Positions 45,590 through 53,513 of a DNA stretch of 64,000 bases are shown here, in pieces. The stretch is from Flavobacteriales bacterium (lineage in GTDB: Bacteria; Bacteroidota; Bacteroidia; Flavobacteriales_F; PHOS-HE28): positions 525,342-589,341 of the forward strand of contig JAMLHB010000003.1 of NCBI GenBank assembly GCA_023957375.1. The letters run 5' to 3'. Position 1 is the stretch's first letter, and every line of letters starts with the position of its first letter. Both the position numbers and the translations under genes were made by a program. Under the pieces are notes generated by a model. It worked only from the letters and a program-made list of their open reading frames with translations. It was not told where the DNA came from and searched no databases.

Positions 45590-47179
45590 ATGGCGGGCAG
45601 TCCGGTCCACCGGCAGGTTCACTTCGGTGCGGTCGCCTTGGCATTGGCCGCCCTCCCCTGGTCTGAATTTCTGCTCAGCCTCTCGCAGTTCATCCTTATC
45701 GGCAACTGGCTGTGGGAAGGAGCGGCCACGCGTAGCGCCGCAGGGCGCTTCAAACGTGCATTTACCGGCAGGGAAAGTGCCGTCTTCCTCAGCTTTTTCG
45801 GCCTGCATGTCCTAGGCTTGGCTTGGACCAGCGACCTGAAATGGGGGCTGGACCTCTGCCGCATCCTGTTGCCGGTGCTGGTGTTCGGCGTGGTGCTCGG
45901 CACGGTGCCCCGGTTCACCGCCGTGGAATTGCGGCGCTTGCTGCTCATCGGCGCCTGGAGCGCGACGGCCAGCATCATCGGTTGCTTGGTGCTGCGCCAC
46001 GACGCGCTGGCCACGGGCCAATACCGGGAGCTTTCCCCCTTCATCAGCCACATCCGCCTGTCGCTGATGCTTTGTTTCAGCATCGCCGTATTCCTCTTCC
46101 ACTGGCCGCGCTCCTGGGCATGGCGCCTCGCACACTTGGCTGCAGTGGCCCTTTGCCTTTGGTTCCTGGACCGGCTCAGCAGCTTGACCGCATGGCCGGT
46201 GCTTGCCGCCCTTGGGCTGTTCGCCCTGTGGAACCTACTGAACCGCCCTCGCACGGGCTGGCGCATTTCCGGCATCCTGGCCATTGCCGCAGCTATGATG
46301 TTCGGCCTGCTTTACGCGGCTTCCGTTTGGATCGGCTATTCGTCGGTAGATCCCGCCATGCTGGGGCAATTGGACCACGCCAGTGCCGGGGGCGAGGTCT
46401 ATTACCACAACCGCACGGACCCGCAGGTGGAGAACGGCCACTTCGTGTGGATCAATGTGGCCGACAAGGAGCTCAAGCGCACATGGGAACGCCGCAGCAA
46501 GGTCGGTTTCGAAGGCACCGACGACCTGGGCCAGCCGCTCCGCTCCACCCTCATCCGCTACTTGGCCAGCCTGAACCTGCGCAAGGACTCCACCGGTGTG
46601 CAGGCGCTCTCCCCGGAAGACGTGATCCGCATTGAGCAAGGCATGACCAGTGTGGTGGCAGGGCGGCAGGGTGCCATGCGCGCACGCTTGGAACAGGTGC
46701 TCTACGAACTGGACGTGTACCGTGCCACCGGCGACCCCAACGGCCATTCCATCACCATGCGCCTGGAGTTCCAACGCACCGGCCTTGGCATTGCCCGGGC
46801 GCACTGGCTCGTTGGCGTGGGCACCGGTGATACACAGCGCGCGTTTGATGCCGCATATGCGGAGGTGCAAAGTCCGCTCGCTCCGCCATGGCGGCTGCGG
46901 GCCCACAATGAATACCTCACGCTGGCGATCAGCTTCGGTGTGTTCGGCCTGCTGTGGAGCCTGTTCAGCTGGTGGTGGCCGGCTTGGCGGAACAAGGCGT
47001 TCAACCATCCGCTCTTCATCGCTTGGGGCATCGTCTTCCTGCTGTCCTGCTTCAGCGAGGATACCATTGAAACGCAACCGGGCGCCACCTTCTTCGCACT
47101 GTACTACGCGCTATTCGTCTTTGCCGCGCCGCTCAGCGGGGTAGCAACGCCAGCACCCGCTCCGGAGCGATCTGCTTGA
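45590..47179 (+). CDS. O-antigen ligase/polymerase-like membrane protein
   Basis: A 529-residue polytopic protein (ATG 45590; GTG 45575 would add five residues). About ten membrane segments flank a large extracytoplasmic loop (about residues 245-385) with basic and Asp residues, and a later RAHNEYLTLAISFGVFGLLW segment. That H-N-E/x-Y-L pattern is the Wzy_C (O-antigen ligase) signature. It probably ligates or polymerises surface polysaccharide. It starts 19 bp after the S41 gene on the same strand, and its last 47 bases overlap the 3' end of the convergent GT9 gene. Confidence 0.85.
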   Translation: MAGSPVHRQVHFGAVALALAALPWSEFLLSLSQFILIGNWLWEGAATRSAAGRFKRAFTGRESAVFLSFFGLHVLGLAWTSDLKWGLDLCRILLPVLVFGVVLGTVPRFTAVELRRLLLIGAWSATASIIGCLVLRHDALATGQYRELSPFISHIRLSLMLCFSIAVFLFHWPRSWAWRLAHLAAVALCLWFLDRLSSLTAWPVLAALGLFALWNLLNRPRTGWRISGILAIAAAMMFGLLYAASVWIGYSSVDPAMLGQLDHASAGGEVYYHNRTDPQVENGHFVWINVADKELKRTWERRSKVGFEGTDDLGQPLRSTLIRYLASLNLRKDSTGVQALSPEDVIRIEQGMTSVVAGRQGAMRARLEQVLYELDVYRATGDPNGHSITMRLEFQRTGLGIARAHWLVGVGTGDTQRAFDAAYAEVQSPLAPPWRLRAHNEYLTLAISFGVFGLLWSLFSWWWPAWRNKAFNHPLFIAWGIVFLLSCFSEDTIETQPGATFFALYYALFVFAAPLSGVATPAPAPERSA

Positions 47180-48131
47180 TGCCATCGCACGCCAGGCCCT
47201 TTGCGCATTTTGCGCAGTGGCCATCGTTCACCAGCACGTGCGCGTCGCGGCCCAGCGGTGCCCAGCGACCGGGATGAATGGGCCGTTGCAGGCTGAACAG
47301 GCCAATGGTGCGGATGCCCAGCGCCGCCGCAATGTGCAACGGGCCCGTGCTGGCCGCCACCAGGGCATCGCTCGCGCCGATCAATGCCATCAGGTCGGCA
47401 AGCGGGAGCTTCCCGCCCGTATCGGTAACGTGCGGCAGGCCCACGGGAAGAACCTTGCGGTATTGCCCTGCTTCCGCAGCGGTGCCGGTAAGGATGCAGT
47501 GGTAGCGTGCGGGGTCCAGCAGGGTGATCAGCTTGGCAAAGTTCCCCAAGCCCCAATCCACGCCGCTGGCCTTCAGCGGATGCAGGATGATGTTCAGGCG
47601 GTCCTTGCGAAGAAACGCTGCCACCACTGCCGATGGCTGCGGTACACGAAGCCCGATGAACGGAACAAGGTCGTTCGTGCTGTCCGGCATCGGCACGCCG
47701 AAGGGCGCGAGCAGTTTGATGTTCAGCGCGGCCTCATGCAGGTTGCTGCGCCTGCGGCTGAAGGAGACGCGCTCGTTGCAGGTGGCCCAATGCCACCAGC
47801 GGTGGCTGGTACCGATGCGCCGGGGAATGCCGGCGGTCTTGGCCCAGCGCGCCACTTCCCGCTGGGGGAACACATGCACGATGGCATCGGCGCGCTTGTC
47901 CCGGAGCTGCTGCACGGCTGTTGCTTCGCCAGCCTCGCGCAGGTCCTCCAGGATGAGCACGTCATCGATGTGGTCGCAGGCGCGCCACACGGGTTCCGTG
48001 TAGCGCCTGGCCAAGGCGATGATGCGCGTGCCGGGGGCATGCTGCTTGATCCAGCCCGCCATGGGCAGGGTGACCACTGCGTCGCCCAGGTTGTCCGGGC
48101 GGCTGAGGATCAGGGTGCCGGGGACGTTCAT
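47133..48131 (-). CDS. Glycosyltransferase family 9 (heptosyltransferase-like)
   Basis: A 332-residue GT9 protein: ILSRPDNLGDAVVTLPMAGW at the N-terminus and ALVAASTGPLHIAAALG with IGLFSLQRPIHPGRW near the C-terminus are ADP-heptose:LPS heptosyltransferase family signatures. It probably adds a sugar to the lipopolysaccharide or lipooligosaccharide core at the inner leaflet. The GHCAKCAKGLAC segment near the C-terminus has closely spaced Cys. Its ATG overlaps the stop of the upstream GT2 gene by four bases (ATGA), so the two form an operon. Its 3' end overlaps the convergent O-antigen-ligase-like gene by 47 bp. Confidence 0.9.
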   Translation of the reverse strand: MNVPGTLILSRPDNLGDAVVTLPMAGWIKQHAPGTRIIALARRYTEPVWRACDHIDDVLILEDLREAGEATAVQQLRDKRADAIVHVFPQREVARWAKTAGIPRRIGTSHRWWHWATCNERVSFSRRRSNLHEAALNIKLLAPFGVPMPDSTNDLVPFIGLRVPQPSAVVAAFLRKDRLNIILHPLKASGVDWGLGNFAKLITLLDPARYHCILTGTAAEAGQYRKVLPVGLPHVTDTGGKLPLADLMALIGASDALVAASTGPLHIAAALGIRTIGLFSLQRPIHPGRWAPLGRDAHVLVNDGHCAKCAKGLACDGIKQIAPERVLALLPR

Positions 48132-48886
48132 TGCTGCTCACGCCACAGCTGCCGCAGCTTGGCGTATTTCAAGAACGTGGCGTGCGCGCTGATGCGGGCG
48201 ATCACGAAGCCGTGGAAGCCATCGCGCCAACCGCCGCGCAGCACGTAGCCGCCGAGGAATTTCGCCACCGGCGAGAACAGGAGCTTCAGCATGCCGCCAT
48301 GTTTGCCGCGCGCATGCAGGGCTTTTGCCGCAATGGTGGTGAAGTAGTCCGCCTGCCGCACGTGGTCGGAGATGGAATGGTAGCTGAAGTGAAGCAGGTC
48401 GCCACGCAGGTGGGCGGTGCGCGTTCCGGCCTCCAGCTCGTAGCGGTCGTGCGGGTTGGTGCCGGCCCACCGGCCCTTGCGGCTGTCCCACAGGCGCAGC
48501 TTGGTGTCCGGGTACCAGCCACCGTGCCGTACCCACGTGCCGCAATAGTTGGTCAGGCGGTTCATGGTGTAACCGTCCGCTTGCGGGCTGCCTTGCTTCA
48601 CGGCCAGAATGGAGGATAGGAGTGCTTCGTCCAAGGCTTCGTCGGCATCCACCGAAAGCACCCAAGCATGCGTTGCCTGGGTGATGGCCCAGTTCTTCTG
48701 CTCGATGTGCCCCTCGAACTTGTGCTGCACAAAGCGTGCACCCAGCCCGCGTGCGATCCGCTCCGTTCCGTCCGTGCTGAAGGAATCCACCACCACCACC
48801 TCGTCCGCCACGCCCTTCAATGAATTGATGCAGCGCGCGATGTTGCGCTCCTCGTTGAAGGTGATGATGACTGCCGAAATTTCCAC
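48128..48886 (-). CDS. Glycosyltransferase family 2 (WaaE/KdtX-like)
   Basis: A 252-residue GT2 resembling LPS core beta-glucosyltransferases (WaaE/KdtX): ISAVIITFNEERNIARCINS, EVVVVDSFSTDGTE, the acceptor-side motif WVLSVDADEALDE, and GGWYPDTKLRLWD. The GTG start at 48886 places the GT2 fold at the N-terminus as in relatives, and a box TACCTTCG ends five nt upstream. The longer open frame starting at 49039 reads through a repeat element and is rejected. It overlaps the GT9 gene by four bases, suggesting a two-gene core-glycan operon. Confidence 0.9.
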   Translation of the reverse strand: MEISAVIITFNEERNIARCINSLKGVADEVVVVDSFSTDGTERIARGLGARFVQHKFEGHIEQKNWAITQATHAWVLSVDADEALDEALLSSILAVKQGSPQADGYTMNRLTNYCGTWVRHGGWYPDTKLRLWDSRKGRWAGTNPHDRYELEAGTRTAHLRGDLLHFSYHSISDHVRQADYFTTIAAKALHARGKHGGMLKLLFSPVAKFLGGYVLRGGWRDGFHGFVIARISAHATFLKYAKLRQLWREQQ

Positions 48887-48891
48887 GGTGC

Positions 48892-48899
48892 CGAAGGTA
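48892..48899 (-). promoter_or_regulatory. TAnnTTTG-like box of the GT2-GT9 operon
   Basis: The minus strand reads TACCTTCG, one mismatch from the consensus, ending five nt before the GTG start. It supports the short form of the GT2 gene. Confidence 0.45.
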
Positions 48900-48986
48900 G
48901 AAGGTCCGATCCTTCGCCGGGCCACCCCTCCAGGGCCATCGGGTCTTATACCTGCGCCTGGCGGCGCATTCACACTCTGACTTTTG

Positions 48987-49102
48987 AACCACGGACCTGC
49001 CGGCCGGCAGGCGGGTCCACACGGATGGACACGGGTCAAGGAAGGTTGTTATACTTGGTAGGTGGGTCCGCAATCCGTGTGCATCCGTGTCAATCCGTGG
49101 TT
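48987..49102. repeat. Imperfect inverted-repeat element with ATCCGTG units
   Basis: AACCACGGA (48987-48995) and TCCGTGGTT (49094-49102) are perfect inverted ends. Inside the left arm is the palindrome CCTGCCGGCCGGCAGG (48996-49011) and CCACACGGATGGACACGG; the right arm carries three ATCCGTG-type units that are complementary to it. It looks like a REP-type intergenic repeat. It lies between the WaaE-like GT2 gene and the end of the subtilase gene. Confidence 0.65.
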
Positions 49103-49162
49103 TGTATACCATTGGAAGCCGCGCCCGCAGGGCGCGTTAGACCCGATGGCCCTATCCACCTC

Positions 49163-51775
49163 TCAATGCACCACCACAAAGCTGCCACGGGCCACCAAGG
49201 CGCCATCGCGCTGCACGCGGTACAGGTACATGCCCGCGCCCATCTCCGCAGTGACCACCTCGGCCTGCCCGTTCTGCATGGCCTGCTCCAGCACCGTGCG
49301 CCCGGTCATGTCGGTGATCACCAGTTTTTGGCCCCCCTGCGCTTCCATGGCAATGTGGAGCAGTTGGTCAGCAGGTTGGGGGTAGAGCTGCGCCGCCGTA
49401 TAAGGCAAAGGCTCGGCCATGCCCGTCCAATGGGTCACTAAGTTCACGCAGTAGTCCTCCGTTTCGCCATACGTATAGGTCAGGCATCCATTTGCCGGGT
49501 AGCTGGCATCCTTCATCACCACTCGCAAGCGGGCCGACCCTGCATCTGTGCCCGCCGGTATGGTGATGCTGCCGAGAAGCGGTGCGGCGCTATTGGTGGT
49601 ACCTTGATACAGCTTTTCCCCTGGTGTGAATTGCCCGTCGCGGTCCAGGTCCAACCACATCGTGAAGTATTCCTGGTAGGCGAACATGGAATAACCGGGG
49701 GCCAATTGGATGGGGTATTCCGCGCCGATGGTGAGTTCCGTGGACTGCTCCGTGATCGCCGTACCCGCATAGCCACCGTCGCTGCCCGATGCCCGGTTGA
49801 TGTCGTTGACCTTCACCAATGCGATCCATTCATAGCTGGTGTTATCCCCCCTTGCGGTGCAGAATTCACCTTCCACGCACTGCCCGCAACCTGGGATGTG
49901 CAGCAGGGTGCTGGCCGACCATTCCGAGTCGGTTAGCTCGCAGATGCTTCCCATCTGCACCTCGATGTCGGAACATGGCACAAGCCCGGTGAGCACCACA
50001 CTGGTTCCGGTGAGCTCCTGCTGCAGGTAGGTCCATTCGGTTGCTCCGGCTTCGCGCCAACGCAGGCTGTACGACTCCGAGGCAAGCACGCTGGCCCACG
50101 CAATGGAGGCACTGACCGTATCGATCGCCGTGGCGGATACGGAAAGCGGTGCCGTGCAACAGCCTTCGCTGGTCCACGTGAAGGTGCTGCCGAATCCTCC
50201 GGTGCCCTCGCCGCAATCCGCAGCCAACTGAAATTCGTACGGCTGACAGGTCCCCAGGCCGGAAAGCGAATAACTGGTGGTGGTGAGGCCCGGAACGGTG
50301 GTCCAGGCGGGATCACCCTGCAGGCGGTAGCGCAGGGTGTAAGTACCAGGCATGGCGCTCCAGGAAATGGTGGCCGAGCCGATGGCATTGCCCGCCGCCG
50401 CCATGTTGTACGGCGCGGGACAGGTTTCACAGCTGTCCATCAGCAACTGCACGCTGTTGTATGCGTTGATGCGGCCACCGGTAACGGTGTTGCCGGGCAG
50501 GTTGCCCGCTTGGTCAACGCCGTTGAACAGGGCCTGCCGCACGCGCAGTGCGGCTTCCTGGGGGTCGTTGTGGGCCAACACCGCCAAGCTGGCACAGGGC
50601 ACGCTGTACATCAGGGCGATCACCCCGGCCGTGAGCGGGCTGGCAAAGGAGGTGCCGCTGGTGGTGCCCGTACCTCCCCCGATGGTGGTGGTCAGTACGT
50701 TCTGCCCCGGTGCGCCCACATCCACCGTGGTGGCGCCCCAGCCGGAGAAGGTGCGCATGTCGTTGTTGTTGGTGGCCGTAACGCTGATCATGAAATCGCT
50801 CGGGCAGGCCGTGGGCAGGTCCCCCACTTGGTCCACGTTTACGTTGTTGTTGGTGGTGGAACCGCAGTTCAACACGCCTGCGGCACCGAGGGTGTCATAC
50901 ATCGCGCACCACAGCGGGGCGCTCGATGGTTGGCCGCCGTCCACGCCCCAGCTGGCGTTGGTGGCCACCACAAACGCGCCTTTGCTGCCACCGGTGCTGT
51001 TGTATAACCGGCGCATCACCAAGGGGTAGGTGTAGGAGGCCAGCACATTGGCTTCCGCGGTGCTGCTGTAGTGCACCGGCATCATCTTCACGTGCCAATT
51101 GGCACCGGCCACCTGGCTGCCGTTGTTGCCCACGGCACCGATCATGCCTGCGATCTGCGTGCCGTGCCCGCCGCCATAGACATCATCGCTCATCGACTGG
51201 GGGTTCCAGCCGCGCACATCATCCACATAGCCGTTGCCATCGTCATCCATGCCGTTCAACGGCACCTCGCTGCGATTGATCCAGCGGTTGGCCGCCAGGT
51301 CCGGGTGCAGGAGGTCCGCTTTTTCAATGATCGCCACCACAATGGTGTCGCCAGTGGCCGTTACACCGCCGGTGGTGATGTCCCACGCCAGTTCACTCTG
51401 GATGTTCTGGTGCCACCACTGCTGGCTGAATTGCTGGTCGTTCGGCGTGTTGCGCTCGGCAATGATGTGGTTGTTCTGCGCCAACTGCACACCGGGATTG
51501 GCCCAGAAAGCACGCAGCATGGCGTCTTGGGAAACGGCCGCCGTATCGAACTTGAACAGCCAGGCACGCATCGGGGCGGAGACCTCTTCGGACACGCGAA
51601 CCCCCGTGGAGATCCCATTCCATGCACCAAGGTCGGCGGCCACCTTGTCTGCCGAGGCACCAGGCCGCAACATCACCAGAACATCACCTGGCACAATGGG
51701 GGCTTGCGGGCGGGCGATGATCGCCACGGTGGCCATCACGAACAACGAAAGGGTCTTCTTCAAGTGTGGAAGCAT
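49163..51775 (-). CDS. S8 subtilase-like T9SS cargo with FN3, GEVED and type A sorting domains
   Basis: An 870-residue secreted protein. Signal segment about residues 1-22. The S8 domain spans about 115-445: His H204 in GGGHGTQIAG and Ser S376 in SGTSFASP are present, but the first triad position reads VVAIIEKADLLHPDL, with Glu151 where subtilases have Asp, and the usual oxyanion motif AAGN reads NCGS. Two fibronectin-III-like domains follow (from CPAPYNMAAAGN and CCTAPLSVSA), then a GEVED domain (WLDLDRDGQFTPGEKLYQG ... GETEDYCV), and a type A T9SS sorting domain (LYPQPADQLLHIAME, GMYLYRVQRDG). A perfect TATTTTTG box ends four nt before the ATG. Confidence 0.9.
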   Translation of the reverse strand: MLPHLKKTLSLFVMATVAIIARPQAPIVPGDVLVMLRPGASADKVAADLGAWNGISTGVRVSEEVSAPMRAWLFKFDTAAVSQDAMLRAFWANPGVQLAQNNHIIAERNTPNDQQFSQQWWHQNIQSELAWDITTGGVTATGDTIVVAIIEKADLLHPDLAANRWINRSEVPLNGMDDDGNGYVDDVRGWNPQSMSDDVYGGGHGTQIAGMIGAVGNNGSQVAGANWHVKMMPVHYSSTAEANVLASYTYPLVMRRLYNSTGGSKGAFVVATNASWGVDGGQPSSAPLWCAMYDTLGAAGVLNCGSTTNNNVNVDQVGDLPTACPSDFMISVTATNNNDMRTFSGWGATTVDVGAPGQNVLTTTIGGGTGTTSGTSFASPLTAGVIALMYSVPCASLAVLAHNDPQEAALRVRQALFNGVDQAGNLPGNTVTGGRINAYNSVQLLMDSCETCPAPYNMAAAGNAIGSATISWSAMPGTYTLRYRLQGDPAWTTVPGLTTTSYSLSGLGTCQPYEFQLAADCGEGTGGFGSTFTWTSEGCCTAPLSVSATAIDTVSASIAWASVLASESYSLRWREAGATEWTYLQQELTGTSVVLTGLVPCSDIEVQMGSICELTDSEWSASTLLHIPGCGQCVEGEFCTARGDNTSYEWIALVKVNDINRASGSDGGYAGTAITEQSTELTIGAEYPIQLAPGYSMFAYQEYFTMWLDLDRDGQFTPGEKLYQGTTNSAAPLLGSITIPAGTDAGSARLRVVMKDASYPANGCLTYTYGETEDYCVNLVTHWTGMAEPLPYTAAQLYPQPADQLLHIAMEAQGGQKLVITDMTGRTVLEQAMQNGQAEVVTAEMGAGMYLYRVQRDGALVARGSFVVVH

Positions 51776-51779
51776 GTTC

Positions 51780-51787
51780 CAAAAATA
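51780..51787 (-). promoter_or_regulatory. TAnnTTTG promoter box of the subtilase gene
   Basis: The minus strand reads TATTTTTG, a perfect consensus match, ending four nt before ATG 51775. The mRNA should be leaderless. Confidence 0.6.
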
Positions 51788-52058
51788 GACGCGGGAAGGC
51801 GGGCTTCCGTGGCCTGTGACGGCCTAAGCAGCTTTCAGCCTTGGAAAGCCGAAAGACTTTTTCACTTTGCGCTAAAGGGCAGGTCCGAGGAAAGGTAGCC
51901 TCCCGTTAATACCTAATGACACGCAAAATGGGCCAAAACTCATTGCGGGATGGTGTGCAGTATTCATGGCATCTCCGGTTGGCATCGACGTTCGTTCATG
52001 TCGGAATTGCCGATCTTCGAAATCCAATGTGCGGTGCAGACCGGGCAGGCAACGGTCG

Positions 52059-53513
52059 TTATCGCCGCACCAATTTCGCATACCGGGGTGCCTCCATTCC
52101 ATCCATGGCCCGTAACAGGTACAATCCCGAAGCCTCTGCACCCAGGTCGAGCTCCATGGATCCGCCGTTGCCCAACAAGCTGCGCACCTGCCGACCAGCG
52201 GCATCATACACCTCCAAGGTCCACTTGCCCATACGCGGAAAATGCACGGCCCACGATGTCCCGGTGGGCAATGGCGTAACCTGCAGTTCGCCCCCTACGC
52301 TCATACCTGCCTCCTCCACGCCCATGGCCTGGCTGCAGGCCTCCACTGCATCACCGCCTATCCATTGCACAACCTGCTTCATGGTATCGCCGTCCACGGT
52401 GAGAATACCACCGCATACGTAAAGGCTGTCGCGCCATACGGTCATGTCCACAAGTCTGGAAAGGCTATTGTTAACCCACCTGAAGTCACCAGGCGGAACG
52501 CACCACCGGTGGCCGTCCCACTTGGCGATGCTGTGGGCAGGAATGTCACCTGCTAGGTTGAAGCGCCCTGATGCCCATAGATCACCGTGAAACCACTCCA
52601 AGTCCAAAGCCGCGCCGCTCATGGGTACCGGGGTATAGTACAGGCCACCGCCCATGTTGTTCCATTGCTCATTGCTGAAGGCGGCAACCAAATTGCCCGG
52701 CCCTCCGTCCGCCAAGGTGAAGGTGCCAGCCACGTACAGCGTGTCATCGTGGATGAGTATCTCCTTGATGGGGCTCAATGTGTTCCAGCCGGGCACATGC
52801 TCCCAATTAGAGCCATTCCATCGTAGAAAGCTCACGAATCCCGAGCCGTCCACCGGGTCCGGCAGGCTGCAGGTCATGTAGGTCTTCCCTTGGAAATCGA
52901 AGACGGTGCCCACATACGCATCGTTCAATCCTTGTGGGATCAGGTTGAAGGGCTCCCACACGTGGAAGGCACTGCCATCATAGCGGAATACACAGCTTTC
53001 CGGGTAGCCGCAGATGCTGCCCATATATCCCGTGGCGTAGAGTGTGGTCTGGGGTTCCTTGGGAACTAAGGTGAGCATGCCGCCATACACTGGATTGATG
53101 CATTCCAGCGGTTCCCATGCATTGTTTACCTCATTTAGTTTGGCAAAGCTTGAATTTCCAATGCTATCGCTGATAGGGAAATTGTATGCTCCACAGGAGT
53201 ATAGGGTCCCATTAAATCGCAGAAACCAGTACGTCTGATTTGTAGAAGAGTTTCCTAATGTGGGCTGAATCCTTTGTGCGATACTATCCCACCTGTTGCC
53301 ATTCCATGCGGCCCGGCCCACACTGAGCACGGTATCGTTCTCGTTCATAATCCACATAAAGGTACCCCCTGCAAGTAGCCGGTCGGAAACGCTGTCGCCA
53401 TACAGGGTCTGGACCCCTGTGGGGCCTACGGTGCCACGCCCTATTGCCCGCCAGAATTGAGCATTGGCTGCCGCGCCACAAAGCACGGCAGCCAATAGCA
53501 TCAATGGTTTCAT
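52059..53513 (-). CDS. Secreted propeller-like protein with T9SS type A sorting domain
   Basis: A 484-residue protein: signal peptide MKPLMLLAAVLCGAAANAQ, then repeated blocks of about 50-60 residues built from a DTLYVAGTF-type strand and an AxWNGxxW-type strand (RAAWNGNRWDSI, FLRWNGSNWEHV, IAKWDGHRWCV), which fit a beta-propeller like those of delta-60 or kelch-type repeats. The C-terminus (LPTGTSWAVHFPRMGKWTL, EVYDAAGRQVRSLLG, ASGLYLLRAMDG) is a type A sorting domain. It is secreted by T9SS; the ligand or enzyme activity is unknown. Its ATG overlaps the stop of the upstream gene by four bases. Confidence 0.82.
   Translation of the reverse strand: MKPLMLLAAVLCGAAANAQFWRAIGRGTVGPTGVQTLYGDSVSDRLLAGGTFMWIMNENDTVLSVGRAAWNGNRWDSIAQRIQPTLGNSSTNQTYWFLRFNGTLYSCGAYNFPISDSIGNSSFAKLNEVNNAWEPLECINPVYGGMLTLVPKEPQTTLYATGYMGSICGYPESCVFRYDGSAFHVWEPFNLIPQGLNDAYVGTVFDFQGKTYMTCSLPDPVDGSGFVSFLRWNGSNWEHVPGWNTLSPIKEILIHDDTLYVAGTFTLADGGPGNLVAAFSNEQWNNMGGGLYYTPVPMSGAALDLEWFHGDLWASGRFNLAGDIPAHSIAKWDGHRWCVPPGDFRWVNNSLSRLVDMTVWRDSLYVCGGILTVDGDTMKQVVQWIGGDAVEACSQAMGVEEAGMSVGGELQVTPLPTGTSWAVHFPRMGKWTLEVYDAAGRQVRSLLGNGGSMELDLGAEASGLYLLRAMDGMEAPRYAKLVRR

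Noticed and set aside
48887..49039. N-terminal extension of the WaaE-like GT2
   Set aside because: The extra 51 codons read through repeat DNA and the promoter box; the GT2 fold begins at GTG 48886.
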